Assembly: GCA_913049525.1 (NCBI GenBank)
Contig: CAJWYZ010000012.1
Location: 1 to 17,435, forward strand
Length of the DNA: 17,435 nucleotides
Direction of reading: 5' to 3'
DNA from: an uncultured Fidelibacterota bacterium
Lineage (GTDB): Bacteria; Fidelibacterota; Marinisomatia; SCGC-AAA003-L08; D37C17
In this document: positions 1-8,261 of the stretch, piece after piece
How positions within the stretch are numbered: position 1 is the first letter of the stretch
How the letters are laid out: every line of letters starts with the position of its first letter
Notes under the pieces: model-generated
What the model was told of the DNA's origin: nothing
What the model saw: the letters and a program-made list of their open reading frames with translations, nothing else
Databases searched by the model: none
Position numbers and translations under genes: made by a program

Positions 1-682
1 AAGAAGGATATACGTATGTTTCCGCTATACCTTTAAAATTCCCCCAATCTTTTTTCTTAGCTTTTATACTAACAATATATTTTGTTTCTGCGATAGGCTC
101 ATAAAAATTTTCTTCCCACTGTTTATATGTGGTTGGATCTCCATGACCTTTGTCTACTCTCAGTCTATACGTTGCAACTACATCATGTGCTGTAACATCT
201 CTACCGTCAGACCACTTAGATCTTGGGTCAATTCTAAAAAAGTAAGTAAGAGAATCTTGACCTATACGCCAATGTGAAGCTAGTTCAGGTTCATATTTTG
301 AGGTTTCATAATTAAATACCACAAGTTGTTGATATGCTAATGCTTCCATAATAGCAAGAAATTGAGATCTAGTTTCTTTTCCTATATTACGAAAGGTAGG
401 AGGCATAACAGTTTCACCTACAAGAGTTATGGTGTCCCCTTTAATTGCGTCAGGACTTCCAATGCTCACAACATTATTATTAGTTTCCCAACCTAATTGT
501 TCCGCATATACTTCAAATCCTGGACCACCATTCCATGCAGACTCATCTTCTTGACTAAATTGTGTGGTTGAAATATCTATGGTATCAAATTGTTTATATA
601 CTTTTTGATTATTATTTCCACAATTAATAATAAACAAAAAAGATAAAATAAAATAAATACTCTTATTAACTATAAAATGCAT
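1..682 (-). CDS. Peptide-type ABC transporter substrate-binding lipoprotein (family 5), N-terminal part
   Basis: Partial: the gene runs off the left edge of the window, and about 227 N-terminal residues are visible. The protein begins with a hydrophobic signal segment ending in IINC (Cys21), a lipobox-like site, so it is probably a lipoprotein. The mature part has the family 5 extracellular solute-binding (OppA/DppA-like) pattern: an early acidic linker, then YEPELASHW, LTYFFRIDP and KWSDGRDVTAHDVVATYRLR, which matches the classic 'W.DG.p.ta.DV..t' block of this family. By family knowledge it would capture oligopeptides or similar solutes for an ABC importer; no permease is visible here. The ATG at 682 is preceded by GGAG (688-691) at 5 nt and by an in-frame stop, so the start is secure. 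It lies 32 nt downstream of the pentapeptide-channel gene. The substrate cannot be told. Confidence 0.85.
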   Translation of the reverse strand, partial: MHFIVNKSIYFILSFLFIINCGNNNQKVYKQFDTIDISTTQFSQEDESAWNGGPGFEVYAEQLGWETNNNVVSIGSPDAIKGDTITLVGETVMPPTFRNIGKETRSQFLAIMEALAYQQLVVFNYETSKYEPELASHWRIGQDSLTYFFRIDPRSKWSDGRDVTAHDVVATYRLRVDKGHGDPTTYKQWEENFYEPIAETKYIVSIKAKKKDWGNFKGIAETYVYPS

Positions 683-714
683 AATTACTCCACTAATTTA
701 TTTAATAAATATGT

Positions 715-1617
715 TTATCTATCCATGAGGTGTTTATAGACTGCAATAATTAGAATAGCAAGAATAAGTCCACCAATTAATCCCTCAAAAATCATGAGTG
801 TTTTTCCAATGGGACCAATAGGTAGAATTTCTCCAAAACCAACCGTGGAAAATACCACTACTGAGAAATAGAAAAGATCTCCAAAAATATTCACCATTTC
901 AGTAAAGCTCTGTGTGCCTTCAAACTTTAATAATTTATTGCCATAACTTACGCCTTCAATCCCATACAGAAAGGCACAGGAAACTATTGTTCCAATTACT
1001 GTATATATTATATTTCCTATTTTTTCACCATATCCAGTAGTGAGGTAGGCAATTTTTGAAGCAATTCTGAGGGGTGAAAATAGGGGTAATTGTTTACGTT
1101 TAGTAATCATCTCTCGAAGAAATACCTTACCTACATCTTCACCTAAAGTTTGGGACTGCAAATTAATTTTCAAGTTACGATACACATCCTCTGCTTCTTT
1201 ATATTTTTCAATAGCTGTTTGTTTATCTCCAGCAGCATTTGCCTCTTCAGCTTCAATTTCATTAATAATTTTATGCTCTTCTCCCCAATCCACATTATTT
1301 AATTTAGCTCCCGAAAAATCCACACCCAGAAAATTGCAATATTTCATATTTGCAGCTTTTAAATTTGCACCTTCAAAACTGGCTTTAAATAAATTAGCCC
1401 CTTCTAAATTCACACCATATAAACTGGCACCTGAAAAGTCTGCACGGGTTAAATTGGCATTTGATAAATCGGCATTGACCAATTTTACATTTTTCATATC
1501 TGCGTATTGTAATTGAACACCAGATAAAGATACACCTTCCTTATGAAGGGATTCAATTTCCTGTTTGGTATTTTCATCTGGTTTGTAATCAGAATTTAAA
1601 AATTTATCTTTACTCAT
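715..1617 (-). CDS. Pentapeptide-repeat protein fused to a two-TM potassium-channel-like pore
   Basis: A chimeric membrane protein of 300 residues. Residues about 28-110 are a run of pentapeptide repeats of the A(D/N)LXX type (for example NADLSNANLTRADFSG), predicted to form a right-handed quadrilateral beta helix. Residues about 112-180 are charged and helical (AIEKYKEAEDVYRNLK looks TPR- or coiled-coil-like). The C-terminal third has a transmembrane helix (IIYTVIGTIVSCAFLYGIEG), a pore loop with the selectivity-filter-like sequence STVGFGE, and a second helix (GLIGGLILAILIIAVY), the Ion_trans_2 arrangement of 2TM K+ channels. A soluble beta-helix domain may therefore sense or scaffold while the C-terminus conducts cations; that division of labour is inference. 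An in-frame ATG at 1629 would add four residues, but GGAG at 1624-1627 lies 6 nt before the ATG at 1617, and the earlier ATG overlaps that site, so 1617 is preferred. It is 27 nt downstream of rseP. Confidence 0.85.
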   Translation of the reverse strand: MSKDKFLNSDYKPDENTKQEIESLHKEGVSLSGVQLQYADMKNVKLVNADLSNANLTRADFSGASLYGVNLEGANLFKASFEGANLKAANMKYCNFLGVDFSGAKLNNVDWGEEHKIINEIEAEEANAAGDKQTAIEKYKEAEDVYRNLKINLQSQTLGEDVGKVFLREMITKRKQLPLFSPLRIASKIAYLTTGYGEKIGNIIYTVIGTIVSCAFLYGIEGVSYGNKLLKFEGTQSFTEMVNIFGDLFYFSVVVFSTVGFGEILPIGPIGKTLMIFEGLIGGLILAILIIAVYKHLMDR

Positions 1618-1644
1618 TAATATCTCCATTAATCAAATTAACCA

Positions 1645-2715
1645 TTATTGAAACAACCTTTGAATATCATTTACCATTATAGTGATAAATAACAATAATA
1701 ATAGTACTAGCCCTGTCTGTTGAATGCCCATTTTAACTTTTAAGGGAATGTCTCTGCGAATGATTCCCTCAATTAAGGCAATAACCACATGACCACCATC
1801 AAGCCCTGGGACAGGGAGAATATTTATAAATCCAAGGTTTATGCTGATAAAAGCCATTAACCCTAATAAAGCACCCCAACCAGCAGATGCAGTTTCCCCT
1901 GCTATTTTCGCAATCATAATAGGTCCTGCCATTTCTTTGATGGATACATTTCCCTTAAAAAGTGCCATTATACTTCGATAGGTTAAATTGAGGAAATGAT
2001 AGGTTTGACGATATCCCACTGAAAATGATTCAAATAATCCTGCTTCACGATGATTCAGTATAGGCATAATACCAATCATTCCCCGTTCAACCAGTTCATC
2101 CCCAAGTAATTGAGAAGTAGACTTAGTTGTAATTCTAGCTGTAGTTATTTCACCATTTCGTATCCAACTGATTTCAATTTCTTCTTTTGGGTGACTATGG
2201 ATTTCTTGGGTCATAGACTCCCAATCTGCAACTTGAATACCATTAACAGAAAGAATTTCATCACTTTCCTGTAAGCCTAATTTATCTGCAGGATATTCGG
2301 GGTATACCTTACCCACAATCGCCCGAGGGTCAGGATCATCAATTCCATTATGATACGTGAGATGTGCAAAAATGAGGATTGCTAAAAGGAAGTTCATGAT
2401 AACCCCAGCTGACATTATCCATATCTTTTGGAACATATTCTTTGATTTAAATTCATCTGGAGCACCAGTGCATTCTGTATCTAGTGATTCATCAATTATT
2501 CCAGCAAGTTTTACATAACCGCCTAAGGGGAAAAGTCCAATACCATATTCAGTACCCTTATACATTTTTTTCAACCCAAGACCAAAAAAATTGAATCCCA
2601 AATAGAATTTTTCCACTCTTACGCCTACAGATTTTGCTGCCAGAAAATGACCCATCTCATGGAAAAATACAAGTACACCTATGACGAAAATGAACGAGAG
2701 AACTGTTAGAATCAT
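1645..2715 (-). CDS. rseP: RseP-type site-2 intramembrane zinc metalloprotease (M50)
   Basis: Membrane-embedded protease that in known systems cuts anti-sigma factors or signal-peptide remnants within the membrane, during envelope stress signalling. The 356-residue protein has the zinc motif HEMGH (His19, Glu20, His23) in its first transmembrane segment, a single PDZ domain at about residues 130-195 (PADKLGLQESDEILSVNG), and the third zinc-ligand motif LPVPGLDGGH at about residue 305, followed by a C-terminal membrane helix (LVLLLLLFITIMV). E. coli RseP is about 450 residues with two PDZ domains; this single-PDZ form is the shorter one seen in many other phyla. ATG start with GGGGA a few bases upstream. 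It follows dxr by 27 nt; the dxr-rseP pairing is common in bacteria. The substrate is not encoded in the window. Confidence 0.95.
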   Translation of the reverse strand: MILTVLSFIFVIGVLVFFHEMGHFLAAKSVGVRVEKFYLGFNFFGLGLKKMYKGTEYGIGLFPLGGYVKLAGIIDESLDTECTGAPDEFKSKNMFQKIWIMSAGVIMNFLLAILIFAHLTYHNGIDDPDPRAIVGKVYPEYPADKLGLQESDEILSVNGIQVADWESMTQEIHSHPKEEIEISWIRNGEITTARITTKSTSQLLGDELVERGMIGIMPILNHREAGLFESFSVGYRQTYHFLNLTYRSIMALFKGNVSIKEMAGPIMIAKIAGETASAGWGALLGLMAFISINLGFINILPVPGLDGGHVVIALIEGIIRRDIPLKVKMGIQQTGLVLLLLLFITIMVNDIQRLFQ

Positions 2716-2742
2716 AGAATAGTCCCCAATGTAATGGACAGT

Positions 2743-3900
2743 TTATGCATAGGTTGTAATTTGTTCCTGAATGAATTGAGATGTCCAACCACTTAATTCT
2801 GAAATGTCATCCAGATTAGGGTCGTTGATCCAATCATGTTGATTGATTGTATCTTCAATTAAAGTAGGAATTTGAGTAAATGGAATTAGTCCTTTTATAA
2901 AAGCTGCTACCACATTATCATTTGCTACATTTAAAACAATGGGGGAGGAGCCTCCTTTTTCCAATGCTTCATAGGCCAATCGAATACAGGGGAATTTATC
3001 CAAATCAGGTTTTTCGAAATGTAAAGTTCCCATTTTTTCCAAATCCAAACTTTCCCATTGTGCTGGAGAGTGATGAGGGTAGGTTATGGCATACTGAATT
3101 GGTATTTTCATATCCGGAACCCCCAATTGAGCTTTTACAGACCCATCAACAAATTCAACCATGGAATGAATAATTGATTCAGGATGTACAATAATATCAA
3201 TCTGGTTGGATGTTACCCCAAAAAGCCAATAGGCTTCAATCACTTCCAATCCCTTATTCATCATGGTAGCTGAGTCAATGGTTATTTTATTTCCCATGTC
3301 CCAATTGGGATGTTGTAAGGCTTGTTCTAAAGTTATACTGCTAAAATTTTCTTTTGGTTTTGTGCGAAATGGACCACCAGATCCCGTGAGAATTAACCGT
3401 TTTATTTCACAATTATTTTCACCCTTGAGACATTGCCAAATTGCACTGTGTTCACTATCTACAGGAAATAAATTACAAGAATTTGTCTTTAATAAGTCAT
3501 TAATAATTCCACCTGCCATAACCATTGATTCTTTATTGGACAGGGCAACATCAACACCACTTTTTACAGCTTCTACGGTAGGTTCCATTCCTGCAGCTCC
3601 CACCAATCCGTTCATCACCAACTCTACATCATTTCTTCCAGCTAATTCCAAAAGTGCTTTTCTTCCACAGGATATTGAAATATTGGTATTTTTCAAAATT
3701 GATTCCAATTCATCTTTCAATTCTTCTTGAACAATACAAACAGTATCCGGGTTATACTTTAATGCTTGCTCTGCTAATTGTGTTACATTTTGATTTGCAG
3801 TTAGGTATTTAATTTTATAGTCACCGGGGAATGTGTCTATTACCTGAAGGGTTTGTACACCAATGGATCCAGTGGATCCTAATATTCCTATAGATTTCAT
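2743..3900 (-). CDS. dxr: 1-deoxy-D-xylulose 5-phosphate reductoisomerase
   Basis: Second step of the MEP isoprenoid pathway: rearranges and reduces DXP to 2-C-methyl-D-erythritol 4-phosphate with NADPH in the cytosol. The 385-residue length is normal. Visible signatures are the NADPH-binding loop GSTGSIG near the N-terminus, VALSNKESMVMAGG, the metal- and substrate-binding block PVDSEHSAIWQCL, ILTGSGGPFR, and MNKGLEVIEAYWLF with the second metal-binding glutamate. The ATG at 3900 overlaps the TGA of the upstream hypothetical gene in an ATGA arrangement, so translation of dxr is probably coupled to that gene. Its product feeds isopentenyl diphosphate to UppS, encoded in the same cluster, linking isoprenoid supply to cell-wall and lipopolysaccharide synthesis. 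Confidence 0.97.
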   Translation of the reverse strand: MKSIGILGSTGSIGVQTLQVIDTFPGDYKIKYLTANQNVTQLAEQALKYNPDTVCIVQEELKDELESILKNTNISISCGRKALLELAGRNDVELVMNGLVGAAGMEPTVEAVKSGVDVALSNKESMVMAGGIINDLLKTNSCNLFPVDSEHSAIWQCLKGENNCEIKRLILTGSGGPFRTKPKENFSSITLEQALQHPNWDMGNKITIDSATMMNKGLEVIEAYWLFGVTSNQIDIIVHPESIIHSMVEFVDGSVKAQLGVPDMKIPIQYAITYPHHSPAQWESLDLEKMGTLHFEKPDLDKFPCIRLAYEALEKGGSSPIVLNVANDNVVAAFIKGLIPFTQIPTLIEDTINQHDWINDPNLDDISELSGWTSQFIQEQITTYA

Positions 3901-4475
3901 AAATTGATACTCATTAAAAGAAATGAGGAATAGTCAAATTTCGGAGTAAAAAAAGCAATTGCTCCGGGTTGTAAATATAGATCTCTAAATACTTTAATTT
4001 TGGTTGAAACCAATACAGTATTTCTTTCCCACTGTTGAGTGAAGAGTCTATTCCAACAAACATTTAAATTGAAACTTCCAATTTGTGCAGCCTCAGTAAC
4101 TGAAAAGCTGAACCAGCGCACGCCTCCATTATCGCCAAATCGATATCTATGCATACCAACCTGGATCATATTAGTAGAGAATTTTAACAATTTCCAACTT
4201 GGAACATACCCAATCAAAACATGATAATAAAGGGAAAGGTCGTTTTCATAATTCCGAGGAGATAGAACACCTCCTAATAATAGGTTGTTAGTTGGCTGAA
4301 TTTGTATACCACTCACCGGGTTTATACCATTTTCATCCTGTAATCCCCCCAGGTGAAGCATGGGTTTGGAACTGGGTGAAAGTTGAAATGGAATAATACT
4401 AGACTCCGCCGCAAAAGATGCATCAGAAACACAGAAAATAAATCGAAAGAAAATGCCTATGTAAAGGAATTTCAT
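3897..4475 (-). CDS. Unrecognised exported protein, possibly a small outer-membrane beta-barrel
   Basis: I do not recognise a family. The 192-residue product starts with a hydrophobic segment ending in a signal-peptidase-like site (about DASFA|AES). The rest is rich in alternating polar/hydrophobic stretches and aromatic residues (LSLYYHVLIGYVPSWKLL, VRWFSFSVTEAAQIGSFNLN, LYLQPGAIAFFTP) with many Gly and Asn turns, ending SSFLLMSINL. This pattern fits six to eight outer-membrane beta strands, but no terminal Phe is present. The ATG at 4475 lies 6 nt after the lpxA stop, and the TGA overlaps the dxr start codon, so the gene is embedded in the envelope operon. A role in the envelope is inferred from the signal peptide and context only. 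Confidence 0.7.
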   Translation of the reverse strand: MKFLYIGIFFRFIFCVSDASFAAESSIIPFQLSPSSKPMLHLGGLQDENGINPVSGIQIQPTNNLLLGGVLSPRNYENDLSLYYHVLIGYVPSWKLLKFSTNMIQVGMHRYRFGDNGGVRWFSFSVTEAAQIGSFNLNVCWNRLFTQQWERNTVLVSTKIKVFRDLYLQPGAIAFFTPKFDYSSFLLMSINL

Positions 4476-4481
4476 TAGTTC

Positions 4482-5255
4482 TTAAACCAATCCTCTATCG
4501 CTATTATTAATAAAATTTAAAATTTGGTTTACTTCAGGTATTTTGTCAAAATCATCCTTTAATTGAGATACTGCCTGACTCCGGTTCAGGTCTGATTGAT
4601 AAATAAATTGATATGCTTTTTTAATTTGTTTTCTGGTATAGGGTAAAAAGTTGTTTCTCCGAAGCCCAATTGAATTTAAACCACTAAATTTTAAAGGTTC
4701 ACCCATGGCTAAAATAAAGGGTGGAACATCCTGAACAACTCGATACCCGCCACCAATAAATGAATAATCTCCAATTTTACAGAATTGATGCACTGGTGTC
4801 ATTCCACCGATAGTTACATGAGTGCCAATTTCAACATGTCCTCCAAGTTGAACTCCATTAGCTAAAATACTATGATCTCCAATTACGCAATCATGGGCAA
4901 TATGCACATATGCCATAAGGAGACAATGATTCCCCACTTCACTTTTACCCAAGTCTTTTGTACCACGGTTTAGAGTGCAGAATTCACGTATGGTAGTTGA
5001 ATCTCCAATAATAAATTCGGATTTTTCTCCACTAAATTTCAAATCTTGTGGAATTTCACCAATTACAGCGCCATTAAAAATTTTACAATCTTTTCCAATG
5101 GTTGTATATGATTTAATATGAGCATGAGCATCAATCCATGTATTGTCACCAATAGTTACATTCTTTTCAATAATTGCAAATGGGCCAACATAAACATTTT
5201 CTCCAAGTTTTGCAGAGGGATCAATTATTGCGGCGTTTGAAATAGTGTGGGTGAT
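4482..5255 (-). CDS. lpxA: UDP-N-acetylglucosamine acyltransferase, probable AUC start
   Basis: First step of lipid A synthesis: transfers a 3-hydroxyacyl chain from ACP to UDP-GlcNAc in the cytosol. The hexapeptide-repeat left-handed beta helix is obvious (GENVYVGPFAIIEKNVTIGD, VTIGGMTPVHQF). MAYVHIAHDC holds the catalytic His (His121 here, His125 in E. coli) and LGGHV holds another active-site His. The frame is continuous back to SNAAIIDPSAKLG, the usual LpxA N-terminus. However, no ATG, GTG or TTG lies between the in-frame TGA just upstream and a TTG at 5042, which would cut off the first 71 residues. The best start is ATC at 5255, 9 nt after the AGGAG at 5265-5269, giving 257 residues (E. 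coli: 262). It begins 2 nt after the lpxC-fabZ stop. The identity is certain; the start codon is inference. Confidence 0.93.
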   Translation of the reverse strand: MTHTISNAAIIDPSAKLGENVYVGPFAIIEKNVTIGDNTWIDAHAHIKSYTTIGKDCKIFNGAVIGEIPQDLKFSGEKSEFIIGDSTTIREFCTLNRGTKDLGKSEVGNHCLLMAYVHIAHDCVIGDHSILANGVQLGGHVEIGTHVTIGGMTPVHQFCKIGDYSFIGGGYRVVQDVPPFILAMGEPLKFSGLNSIGLRRNNFLPYTRKQIKKAYQFIYQSDLNRSQAVSQLKDDFDKIPEVNQILNFINNSDRGLV

Positions 5256-5257
5256 AG

Positions 5258-6670
5258 TTAGCTTCTCCTGTCAACCACTGAGGCCATCATTTCAGCTTCA
5301 GCAACAATTGTATCATTTACTTTTGCAGTACCACTGATCTTGCATGTCCCAAGCCTAAATTTATCTAAGGTAACCTCAAAATGCATCTGATCTCCAGGTA
5401 TAACCGTTTTCTTAAATCGACTTTTATTGATTCCGGTAAAATACATCAATTTTGATTCAGGATTATCAATACTGTTTAAAACCAGAAATCCACCCGCCTG
5501 TGCCATAGCTTCTAAGATTAAAACTCCAGGGAAAATTGGCTGCCCGGGGAAATGCCCCTGAAAAAATGGTTCATTAATAGTTACATTTTTTATAGCATGA
5601 ACTATTTTTCCAGGGTCAAGTGCTATTATTCTATCAATAAGTAAAAATGGATAGCGGTGGGGAAGAATTTTCATGAGCGACTCAATGTCGAACGTCATTT
5701 GTGGCCCTTCCTGCTGTTTTTTCCTCAGAGCTAATTTTTTGGAGTAGGTTTTTTTGATTTTTTTGACCAGTTCAACATTGGTTGCATGTCCACTTCTGGC
5801 TGCAATGACATGTCCTCTAATTGGAATCCCTAAGAGTGCAAAATCGCCGATGAGATCTACAACCTTATGCCGAACAGGTTCATTAGTAAACCGGAGTTCT
5901 GTTCCATTTAATATACCATTATCTCCTATGAAAAAATCATCTTCCAAATTAAATAATTTCTTTAGATTCTTTACTTCTTTTTCTTCAAATTCTTTATCAA
6001 CAAAAACAACTGCATTATCCATGCTGCCGCCTTTGATAAGTCCCAAATTATTCAATGTGATAATTTCAGAAAATAGGCAATAAGTCCGAGAAGGTGCAAA
6101 TTGTTCTACAAAATCCTCTTCCAAAGAATACATGGCTGTATATTGAGTGCCTAAGGATTTTACCTTGTAATCTGTCATAAAAGTAACCCGAAATTTATCA
6201 GATGGAAGAATATGAATATCAACTTCTCTCTCGGGGTCAGTATAGGTGATTGTTTTATCAATTATCAATTCATCTCGAAGAGCATCCTGAGTTTTAATGC
6301 CAGCTTTAAGTAACACATCTACAAATGGAATAGCAGAACCATCCATTACTGGTGGCTCTTTTTCGGTTAGCTCAATGAGGATATTATCAATCTGAAGTCC
6401 AAAGATTGCTGATAAAATATGTTCAACAGTATGGATACGAAAATTATCCAGACCGATTGTTGTTCCTCTGGAAATATCAATTACATGATCAATGTCGGCC
6501 ATAATCTCAGGGCAGTTTTCCAAATCCAGACGTTTGAATCGTATTCCAAAATTTTCAGGAGCCGGTTTAAAGGTTGCAGTTGAATCAACCCCAGTATGGA
6601 GACCCACACCGCTAATGCTTATGTTTTTTTTCAGGGTAGTCTGTCTGGATTGTTGTTTATTTGATATCAA
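5258..6670 (-). CDS. lpxC-fabZ: Bifunctional LpxC-FabZ: UDP-3-O-acyl-GlcNAc deacetylase / 3-hydroxyacyl-ACP dehydratase
   Basis: A 470-residue fusion. Residues 1 to about 315 are LpxC, the zinc deacetylase that commits to lipid A: HTVEH with Glu83 and zinc ligand His84, [10 protein letters not shown] with ligands His268 and Asp272, and SGHATN with His295. The spacings equal those in E. coli (238, 242, 265). Residues about 325-470 are FabZ, the fatty-acid dehydratase: [12 protein letters not shown] and [20 protein letters not shown] with catalytic His373 and Glu387. This fusion is known from Bacteroidetes and relatives. Both enzymes use 3-hydroxyacyl-ACP-linked metabolism and sit at the lipid A/phospholipid branch. 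The only plausible start is TTG at 6670, with GAGG 9 nt upstream; it overlaps the end of lpxD by 14 nt, suggesting translational coupling. Confidence 0.97.
   Translation of the reverse strand: MISNKQQSRQTTLKKNISISGVGLHTGVDSTATFKPAPENFGIRFKRLDLENCPEIMADIDHVIDISRGTTIGLDNFRIHTVEHILSAIFGLQIDNILIELTEKEPPVMDGSAIPFVDVLLKAGIKTQDALRDELIIDKTITYTDPEREVDIHILPSDKFRVTFMTDYKVKSLGTQYTAMYSLEEDFVEQFAPSRTYCLFSEIITLNNLGLIKGGSMDNAVVFVDKEFEEKEVKNLKKLFNLEDDFFIGDNGILNGTELRFTNEPVRHKVVDLIGDFALLGIPIRGHVIAARSGHATNVELVKKIKKTYSKKLALRKKQQEGPQMTFDIESLMKILPHRYPFLLIDRIIALDPGKIVHAIKNVTINEPFFQGHFPGQPIFPGVLILEAMAQAGGFLVLNSIDNPESKLMYFTGINKSRFKKTVIPGDQMHFEVTLDKFRLGTCKISGTAKVNDTIVAEAEMMASVVDRRS
5265..5269 (-). promoter_or_regulatory. 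Shine-Dalgarno of lpxA
   Basis: AGGAG read on the minus strand, inside the last codons of lpxC-fabZ. It is 9 nt upstream of the ATC proposed as the lpxA start. A strong ribosome-binding site at this exact place supports initiation near 5255 rather than at the distant TTG at 5042. Confidence 0.65.
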
Positions 6671-7697
6671 TAGAATTATCCTCTGTAATGGGGAGTATTT
6701 TTTCCAATTTACGAATTCGGTTTAAAATATCCGGAAGTTGATTTATAATTACATCTTGGCGGAGTCTATTCTTATGGTGTCTTGCTGGTACTCCGGAAAC
6801 AAAAGACCCCGGATCAAGGGACTGAAATACTGCAGACTTGGCTGCCACAGTAGAACCCTCTCCAATTTTTAAATGACCAATGATTCCCACTTGCCCAGCT
6901 ACGGCAACATTATTTTCCAAGATGGAACTTCCAGCGATACCAACTTGACCAGCAATTGCACAATTTTCCCCAATTTGTACATTGTGGGCAATATGGATGA
7001 GATTATCCATCTTGGTACCCTCACCAATCACCGTATCTGATAATGTACCTCTATCAATACAGCAGTTCGGCCCGACCCAAACAGAGTCTTTTAATATAAC
7101 ACGTCCAATATGTGGTATTTTATGATATGTGTTATTATCTTTCACTAATCCAAAGCCATCAGTACCAATAACAGATCCAGAATCAATTATGCATTGTTTT
7201 CCAATAATTACATCATGATAAATACTCACATTTGGATGAATAACAGTTCCGCTTTGAATGGTAGTATTTTTCCCAATAAAGGTTCCAGCGTAGATTTGTA
7301 CACCATCACCAATGGAAACATTTTCTTCAATGACTACGTGGGGACCAATATATACGTTAGCCCCAATTTCTGCTGTTGGCGATACTACTGCATTAGAATG
7401 AATTGTTTCAATCGGGATATCTTGAGGATGAAACAAATGAACAACCTTTATAAAACTAATTGCGGGGTTATCTACATGAATGAGCGTTTTATCTTTTCGA
7501 TCCATTGAAAAACCTTTTCCAACCAGTACTGCATTCGCTTTTGATTGGTGAAAAAACTTTTCATATTTGTTGGCACCAATAAAGGATAAATGATCTGCAT
7601 TGCTATCCTTCAAATCACAGACTCCTATAATTGGAAGGTCTGGATTTCCGTCAATTGTACCGTTAACCGTTTCTGCTATTTGAGAAATTGTAAACAA
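6657..7697 (-). CDS. lpxD: UDP-3-O-(3-hydroxyacyl)glucosamine N-acyltransferase
   Basis: Third lipid A step: adds a second 3-hydroxyacyl chain from ACP to the glucosamine amine. The 346-residue length is normal. An N-terminal uridine-binding domain ([25 protein letters not shown]) is followed by hexapeptide repeats ([20 protein letters not shown] and on), the catalytic motif HIAHN (His238; His239 in E. coli), then [14 protein letters not shown] and a helical C-terminus that includes [14 protein letters not shown]. The start is TTG at 7697: an in-frame TAA lies four codons upstream and the next Met is about 65 residues in, after conserved sequence. No clear Shine-Dalgarno is seen; the start is 1 nt after the stop of the skp-like gene, so coupled initiation is likely. 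Confidence 0.97.
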   Translation of the reverse strand: MFTISQIAETVNGTIDGNPDLPIIGVCDLKDSNADHLSFIGANKYEKFFHQSKANAVLVGKGFSMDRKDKTLIHVDNPAISFIKVVHLFHPQDIPIETIHSNAVVSPTAEIGANVYIGPHVVIEENVSIGDGVQIYAGTFIGKNTTIQSGTVIHPNVSIYHDVIIGKQCIIDSGSVIGTDGFGLVKDNNTYHKIPHIGRVILKDSVWVGPNCCIDRGTLSDTVIGEGTKMDNLIHIAHNVQIGENCAIAGQVGIAGSSILENNVAVAGQVGIIGHLKIGEGSTVAAKSAVFQSLDPGSFVSGVPARHHKNRLRQDVIINQLPDILNRIRKLEKILPITEDNSIDIK

Positions 7698-7698
7698 T

Positions 7699-8226
7699 TT
7701 ATTCGGTTACAGATCCGGTTGCTTTTGCAAGTTCATCCATTACATCTTCCGTAAGATTGTGAGAATCCAAGGCATATAATAATGCCCCTGACATAGCATC
7801 TAAAATAAAATCATACCCTCTTTCGCTACCTACTTTTTGAATGGCAGCATCAATTTTTGCCAATACAGGCTTGAGTAATTCATTTTGAATACGGTATATT
7901 TCTCCTTCGGGACCAAATTTATCTAATTGAAATTTCTGAACAGATTTTTCCTTATTGGCTATTTCATTTTCTTTTTCATTTCGACGAGTATCACTCATGA
8001 GAAGACGTTGTCTGTCATAATCCTGTTTGAGACTATCCAAACCGAAAACAAGTTCATTAAACTCAGACTCTAATCGTCTTTGTTCCTTTTCTAAATCAGC
8101 CTGCACCTGTCGAACTTCATCAAAATTGTTCATAATTTCGTTTGAGTCCACATATCCAATTTTAACATCGGCTAAAGCAAAACTTGCCAATGCTAAAGTG
8201 AGGATGGTATATTTTGTTATTTTCAT
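7699..8226 (-). CDS. skp: OmpH/Skp-family periplasmic chaperone
   Basis: Periplasmic holdase for unfolded outer-membrane proteins, delivering them to the BAM complex. The 175-residue product has a signal peptide ([16 protein letters not shown]) followed by [19 protein letters not shown], the typical OmpH opening beta strand. A long charged helical region follows ([18 protein letters not shown] through [18 protein letters not shown]), forming the tentacle-like coiled coil, then the closing part [20 protein letters not shown]. The ATG at 8226 is chosen because it directly precedes the signal peptide, with AAGGAG about 12 nt upstream; earlier in-frame codons to 8298 would put a poor, polar extension before the signal sequence. 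It lies between bamA and lpxD, the classic bamA-skp-lpxD order. Confidence 0.92.
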   Translation of the reverse strand: MKITKYTILTLALASFALADVKIGYVDSNEIMNNFDEVRQVQADLEKEQRRLESEFNELVFGLDSLKQDYDRQRLLMSDTRRNEKENEIANKEKSVQKFQLDKFGPEGEIYRIQNELLKPVLAKIDAAIQKVGSERGYDFILDAMSGALLYALDSHNLTEDVMDELAKATGSVTE

Positions 8227-8261
8227 TTTGTTATTATTCTCCTTATTAATAGTAATTATAT

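Noticed and set aside
3263..3730. Long plus-strand open frame antisense to dxr
   Set aside because: The opposite strand encodes a fully conserved dxr; the antisense translation has no recognisable domain and no ribosome-binding site.
4482..5042. A shortened LpxA beginning at the TTG at 5042
   Set aside because: It would remove about a quarter of the beta helix, while the conserved LpxA N-terminus is encoded in the same frame upstream.
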